Of a DNA stretch of 10,745 bases, positions 7,750 through 10,745 are shown one piece after another (the stretch's first letter is position 1; each line of letters begins with the position of its first letter). The notes beneath the pieces are model-generated. The model was not told where the DNA came from. It saw only the letters and a program-made list of their open reading frames with translations, and searched no databases. The DNA lies in the NCBI GenBank assembly GCA_020437875.1, contig JAGQVR010000084.1:1-10745 (forward strand), read 5' to 3'. Origin of the DNA: Flavobacteriales bacterium (GTDB lineage Bacteria > Bacteroidota > Bacteroidia > Flavobacteriales_F > PHOS-HE28). The translations under genes were made by a program, and so were the position numbers.

Positions 7750-9108
7750 ATGAGAACCACCCTCGTTCCGCTCTGCCTGCTCCTGACCCACCTGCACGTT
7801 CATGGGCAGATCATCCTGCAATCCGGTTTCGAAGATTGGGCGGGCGGCCTTCCTCAAGGATTCACTGGAACCCAAAACACGATCCCCTTGGACAGCATCA
7901 GCCAGACCGATGGACCTGTGCATGGCGGTATGAACGCGATGCGTTTGGGCCTGGGTGATCCGGTCCTGTTGACCACACAGGGCCTATCCGTTGAGGCCTA
8001 TCGGATCTACGAAGTGCGCTTCTGGGTGCACGGAAGTGGTCGGATCGGGACGCGCCTCTTCGATGGTCGCAGTGAGAATGACGGATTCTCCCCGGCAGGA
8101 CCCGTACTGGAGGTCGACACCGCCGGGTGGCAGTACGTGCTCCAGAGGGTCCTGGCGACGACATCGACCGTTGATGCGGAATTCGTGTTCGACCTGGAGG
8201 CGACAGGGGATGGTTCCCATCTGATCGTCGACGACCTGACGATCAACACCTCCACCCTGCCCTTGCCGCAAGCTGCCACCATCGCGGAGATCCAGGAGAC
8301 CGGGGAGTTCAATGGCTACTCACCGCTCAACTTCGCCTTCGTTCGCACGCATGGGGTGGTCACCGCGATCGGTCCGAACAGCCTCTTCATCCAGGATGGT
8401 GGTGGACCCTGGAGCGGCATCGAAGTGCTCTACTCCGCGGGTCCCGACCTGGTCGCTGGGGACAGTATCCGGGTGATCGGAACGGTGGATGAGTTCTCGG
8501 GGCAGGATGAACCGTGGGCATTCTCCCGCACGCGCATCATCGCCGTGCAGTTCTTCGAGCGCATCAGCACGGGCCACCCCTTATCCGATCCCGTGATCGT
8601 GGAAATGGGTTCGTTGGCGGACGAGCAATGGGAGAGCGTGCTTGTCCGCGTCCCGGACCTGATCTGCCAGAACGCACCGGACCCCTTCGACTTCGACTGG
8701 CCCGCAGGCAATGACCAGGGGTCGCTTCTCGTGGATGATCTTCTATACTACCATTACCCCACCATCGGTGCAACGTACACCATCTCCGGGATCGCGCTCT
8801 ATGCCGGGGACATGGTGCTGCTCCCTCGCTTCGAGGCGGACATCGAGCTGATGGTCAGTGTGGAGGAACGCATGGCGGAACGCATCCGCGTGTATCCTAA
8901 TCCGGCGCATGATCGGGTCACCCTTTCCATGACCAGCATGGGGGCACAGCGATACCAATTGATCGATCCCCAAGGGCGCGTGGTGGAGGAAGGCATGCTG
9001 GCTCGCCCGGTCGGACACCTGGGTGTAGGTCACCTGGCACCCGGGACGTACGTGCTTCGAACCGGGAAGGACGGACCATCCGGCTTCGCGAGGATCGTCA
9101 TACGTTGA
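7750..9108 (+). CDS. Secreted CBM-like/OB-fold protein with T9SS type A sorting domain (paralogue)
   Basis: A 452-residue protein with the same order of domains as the gene before it but clearly diverged sequence. ATG 7750 is chosen because it opens the signal peptide (MRTTLVPLCLLLTHLHVHGQ) and follows a GGAGG site. Residues about 21-167 form the CBM-like sandwich (GFEDWAGGLPQGFTG, VRFWVHGSGRIGTRLFDG, HLIVDDLTI). Residues about 177-268 form the OB fold (ATIAEIQE, GVVTAIGPNSLFIQDGGG, GDSIRVIGTVDEF). Residues about 290-366 are the second fold (WESVLVRVPDL, GSLLVDDLLYY, YTISGIALY). Residues about 378-452 are the type A sorting signal (IRVYPNPAHDRV, PQGRVV, LAPGTYVLRT). A terminator separates it from its paralogue, so it may be expressed on its own. 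It has no catalytic motif. It ends 2 bp from the end of the opposing nuclease-family gene. Function inferred as extracellular binding. Confidence 0.87.
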   Translation: MRTTLVPLCLLLTHLHVHGQIILQSGFEDWAGGLPQGFTGTQNTIPLDSISQTDGPVHGGMNAMRLGLGDPVLLTTQGLSVEAYRIYEVRFWVHGSGRIGTRLFDGRSENDGFSPAGPVLEVDTAGWQYVLQRVLATTSTVDAEFVFDLEATGDGSHLIVDDLTINTSTLPLPQAATIAEIQETGEFNGYSPLNFAFVRTHGVVTAIGPNSLFIQDGGGPWSGIEVLYSAGPDLVAGDSIRVIGTVDEFSGQDEPWAFSRTRIIAVQFFERISTGHPLSDPVIVEMGSLADEQWESVLVRVPDLICQNAPDPFDFDWPAGNDQGSLLVDDLLYYHYPTIGATYTISGIALYAGDMVLLPRFEADIELMVSVEERMAERIRVYPNPAHDRVTLSMTSMGAQRYQLIDPQGRVVEEGMLARPVGHLGVGHLAPGTYVLRTGKDGPSGFARIVIR

Positions 9109-9110
9109 TC

Positions 9111-10151
9111 CTATTCCGCCTCTTTCACCAGGATCACGAACACCGGAAAGTGGTCGCTGAAGCCGTCCTGGTAGGTATCACCAACGAATGTGCGCAATGG
9201 ATAGCCTGCATAGTTCCCTTCGGTCTGCCGCAGGTAGCCTTCATTGAAGATCCGCACGCCGTAGTACTTGTAGTGGCCACCGGTACCAGCCACCAGGGCC
9301 GGTGAGAGGATGATCTGGTCGAAGAGGTTCCATGAATCGCGCCAGGCCAGGGTGCCGATACCCTTCATGTAAGGCTCGTACATGGCATTGAAGAGGACCT
9401 TATCCACTGCCTTCTTCCTATCACCCGTGGCATTCACGAAGCGGGCCACGCTCACGTTCACCGGATCATCGTTCAGGTCGCCCATGAGCAGGATATGTGC
9501 ATCGCTGTTCTCCGTGAGGAGGGAATCGATGATGTGGCGGGCCAGTTCGGCTGCGGCCTTCCGGTTGGGCTCCGAGCGTTTCTCACCGCCCCGACGCGAA
9601 GGCCAGTGGCAAACGATCACATGCGTGGTATCACCGTCGAGCACACCGCTCACGAGCAATTGGTCCCGCGTGCGGAACGAGGTATCGGCCATGGCGAGCC
9701 GATAGGACTTGTGATCGAAGACCTTATAGAGCTCGGGATCGTGGATCAAGGCCACATCCACACCACGGCGATCGGGCGAATCCTCATGCACGATGGCATA
9801 ATGCCGGTCCCTCAGGGCTGCGGTGTTCACCAGGTCCTGGACCACCGTACGGTTCTCCACCTCGCAAAGACCGAGTATGGCCATGCCACGCGGATGCAGG
9901 TCCTTGCCCATCTCCGCGATCACACGGGCGTTGCGTTCCAGCTTCCGCCAATACCGGTCTCCGGTCCACTGTTTGCTGCCGTTGGGCAGGAACTCATGGT
10001 CGTCCGTATCCGGTGAATCGATCGTATCGTAAAGGTTCTCGATGTTATAGAAGCCCACGAGCGCCGGCACATATTGCTTCTTCGGGTCCTGCGCACAGCA
10101 GCGAACGACGACCAAGGCGGTAACGAGCAGGAAGGAATGACGGAGGTTCAT
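9111..10151 (-). CDS. Exported endonuclease/exonuclease/phosphatase (EEP) family enzyme
   Basis: A 346-residue metal-dependent phosphoesterase of the DNase I/exonuclease III superfamily. The start at 10151 opens a signal peptide (MNLRHSFLLVTALVVVRCCA, then QDPKK); the frame is open upstream to 10427, but that part has no signal and overlaps the preceding gene. All superfamily motifs are visible: FYNIENLYD at 34-42, GLCEVEN at 94-100 (metal-binding glutamate about E97), RRGVDVALI at about 128-136, HWPSRR at 182-187, MGDLNDDP at 223-230 (D225, N227) and FSDHFPV at 331-337 (D333, H334). The enzyme should therefore be active. The RCCAQ context lacks a proper lipobox, so a periplasmic or secreted soluble protein is likelier than a lipoprotein. 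Substrate could be DNA, RNA or another phosphate ester; the OB-fold neighbours favour nucleic acid. It is transcribed towards the receptor cluster, convergent with the second OB-fold gene. Confidence 0.92.
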   Translation of the reverse strand: MNLRHSFLLVTALVVVRCCAQDPKKQYVPALVGFYNIENLYDTIDSPDTDDHEFLPNGSKQWTGDRYWRKLERNARVIAEMGKDLHPRGMAILGLCEVENRTVVQDLVNTAALRDRHYAIVHEDSPDRRGVDVALIHDPELYKVFDHKSYRLAMADTSFRTRDQLLVSGVLDGDTTHVIVCHWPSRRGGEKRSEPNRKAAAELARHIIDSLLTENSDAHILLMGDLNDDPVNVSVARFVNATGDRKKAVDKVLFNAMYEPYMKGIGTLAWRDSWNLFDQIILSPALVAGTGGHYKYYGVRIFNEGYLRQTEGNYAGYPLRTFVGDTYQDGFSDHFPVFVILVKEAE

Positions 10152-10164
10152 CGGTGGACCGTGT

Positions 10165-10192
10165 ATGGGCGGGCGCCGAAAATAGCGCCCAT
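10165..10192 (-). promoter_or_regulatory. Inverted repeat around a -7-like box upstream of the EEP gene
   Basis: GGGCGC (10171-10176) and GCGCCC (10185-10190) are perfect inverted arms around the 8 bases 10177-10184. Read on the minus strand those bases are TATTTTCG, one mismatch from TAnnTTTG. A second register pairs ATGGGCG (10165-10171) with CGCCCAT (10186-10192). The element sits 14-41 nt before the ATG at 10151. No T-run follows, so it is not a terminator of the upstream gene. It may be an operator over the promoter, or a hairpin in the leader that hides the start; both are inference. Confidence 0.4.
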
Positions 10193-10281
10193 GCGGTTGA
10201 CCATTCGTTAAGACAAGGTATTCCAGCCAATTCCCGTGCCGTATATGGGTCGCCAGCCATGTGGCCGTCGTTCGCCAGCGA

Positions 10282-10745
10282 TCATTGCGGGAAGGTGAGC
10301 GGGTTGCGCTCATTGTACAGGCGCAGGAAACGGAAGAGCGCTTCGGTGCTATTGCGCTGCTTCTTCGGCAGGTTGCGGAACTCCTCCGAAAGCACCTGGT
10401 CGTGTTGGAGCGCTTCGTCCATCCCACCTGCGTTGAAGGGCAGGAAACGCCCGGTACGCATGTCGAGCAACTGGTGCACGAGCACGGTCCGGGTCACACC
10501 ACCCATCGGATAGCCATACATGTACGGATCCCAGTCCCTGTACGTCTGCTCGACCACCAGGTGGGACAGGCTACCCATGAGGCCGATGCGATAGAAGCCG
10601 TTCGAGCAACCGATGTACACGACATCGTTCTGACAGAATCCCCAGACCGCCCTGATGTCGATGGCTTGCTGGGCGCCGCTGTCAGGCTGCCAGAACAACT
10701 TGCCGGAAACGCGTCGGAGGTCGGACACCCCCAAGCCCTGTGCGT
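10282..10745 (-). CDS. Uncharacterised protein, probably exported (partial, 5' end outside window)
   Basis: The C-terminal 153 codons of a gene entering from the right edge; stop TGA at 10284-10282. The frame is open to the edge with no convincing start codon inside. The first visible residues read AQGLGVSDL, which could be the end of a signal peptide (AQ followed by the mature chain), but this is a guess. The body contains AVWGFCQNDVVYIGC and NGFYRIGLMGSLSHLV, beta-strand-like, and the tail DQVLSEEFRNLP, LFRFLRLYNERNPL looks helical. I recall similar tails in small uncharacterised Bacteroidota proteins but cannot name a family. It lies 130 bp upstream of the EEP gene on the same strand and could be co-transcribed, although the gap carries a possible separate promoter. 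Confidence 0.7.
   Translation of the reverse strand, partial: AQGLGVSDLRRVSGKLFWQPDSGAQQAIDIRAVWGFCQNDVVYIGCSNGFYRIGLMGSLSHLVVEQTYRDWDPYMYGYPMGGVTRTVLVHQLLDMRTGRFLPFNAGGMDEALQHDQVLSEEFRNLPKKQRNSTEALFRFLRLYNERNPLTFPQ

Noticed and set aside
10080..10100. Possible lipobox cysteines in the EEP signal peptide (RCC)
   Set aside because: Arginine at the position before cysteine does not fit a lipobox; cleavage after CCA before QDP is more plausible.
10171..10190. GC-rich hairpin as terminator of the rightmost gene
   Set aside because: No T-run follows on the minus strand, and it lies close to the start of the next gene.
10152..10427. N-terminal extension of the EEP enzyme from 10427
   Set aside because: It overlaps the end of the upstream gene in another frame and delays the signal peptide; the translated stretch is Arg/Ser-rich with no homology visible.

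Overview
The window looks like a piece of a GC-rich Bacteroidota chromosome, most likely from the Flavobacteriales or a close relative. The evidence is the protein families: a surface protein of the gliding/adhesin type, a TonB-dependent receptor, a lipoprotein of the DUF5689 type, two proteins ending in type IX secretion system (T9SS) type A sorting domains, and promoter elements of the Bacteroidota form TAnnTTTG. Shine-Dalgarno sequences are mostly absent. No mobile element, RNA gene or CRISPR array was seen. Family names come from recognising motifs by eye; no search was run.

Layout. Positions 1-2146 (minus strand) hold the N-terminal 715 residues of a large secreted surface protein, cut by the left edge inside an array of 78-79-residue repeats. 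A divergent control region (2147-2421) has a good Bacteroidota promoter for this gene and a weaker one facing right. On the plus strand come a TonB-dependent receptor (2422-4956), a DUF5689/choice-of-anchor-J lipoprotein starting at its stop codon (4977-6227, possible start at 4956), and a secreted CBM-like/OB-fold/T9SS protein (6266-7609) followed by a clear intrinsic terminator (7628-7662). A diverged paralogue of that protein (7750-9108) follows as a separate unit. It converges, with a 2-bp gap, on a minus-strand secreted endonuclease/exonuclease/phosphatase (EEP) family enzyme (9111-10151). A partial, unrecognised minus-strand gene (10282-10745) is cut by the right edge.

How the genes may work together. 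Three consecutive proteins carry related OB-fold domains (DUF5689 and the YhcR/ExeM-like kind), next to an outer-membrane importer and an exported EEP enzyme with all its catalytic motifs. My reading (inference) is an outer-surface capture, cleavage and import locus for a phosphodiester-containing substrate, with extracellular DNA or nucleotides the leading guess. The lipoprotein would take the place a SusD-like protein has beside other receptors. In ExeM-like nucleases the OB-fold and EEP domains are fused; here they are on separate neighbouring genes. The large repeat protein at the left is probably an independent adhesin.
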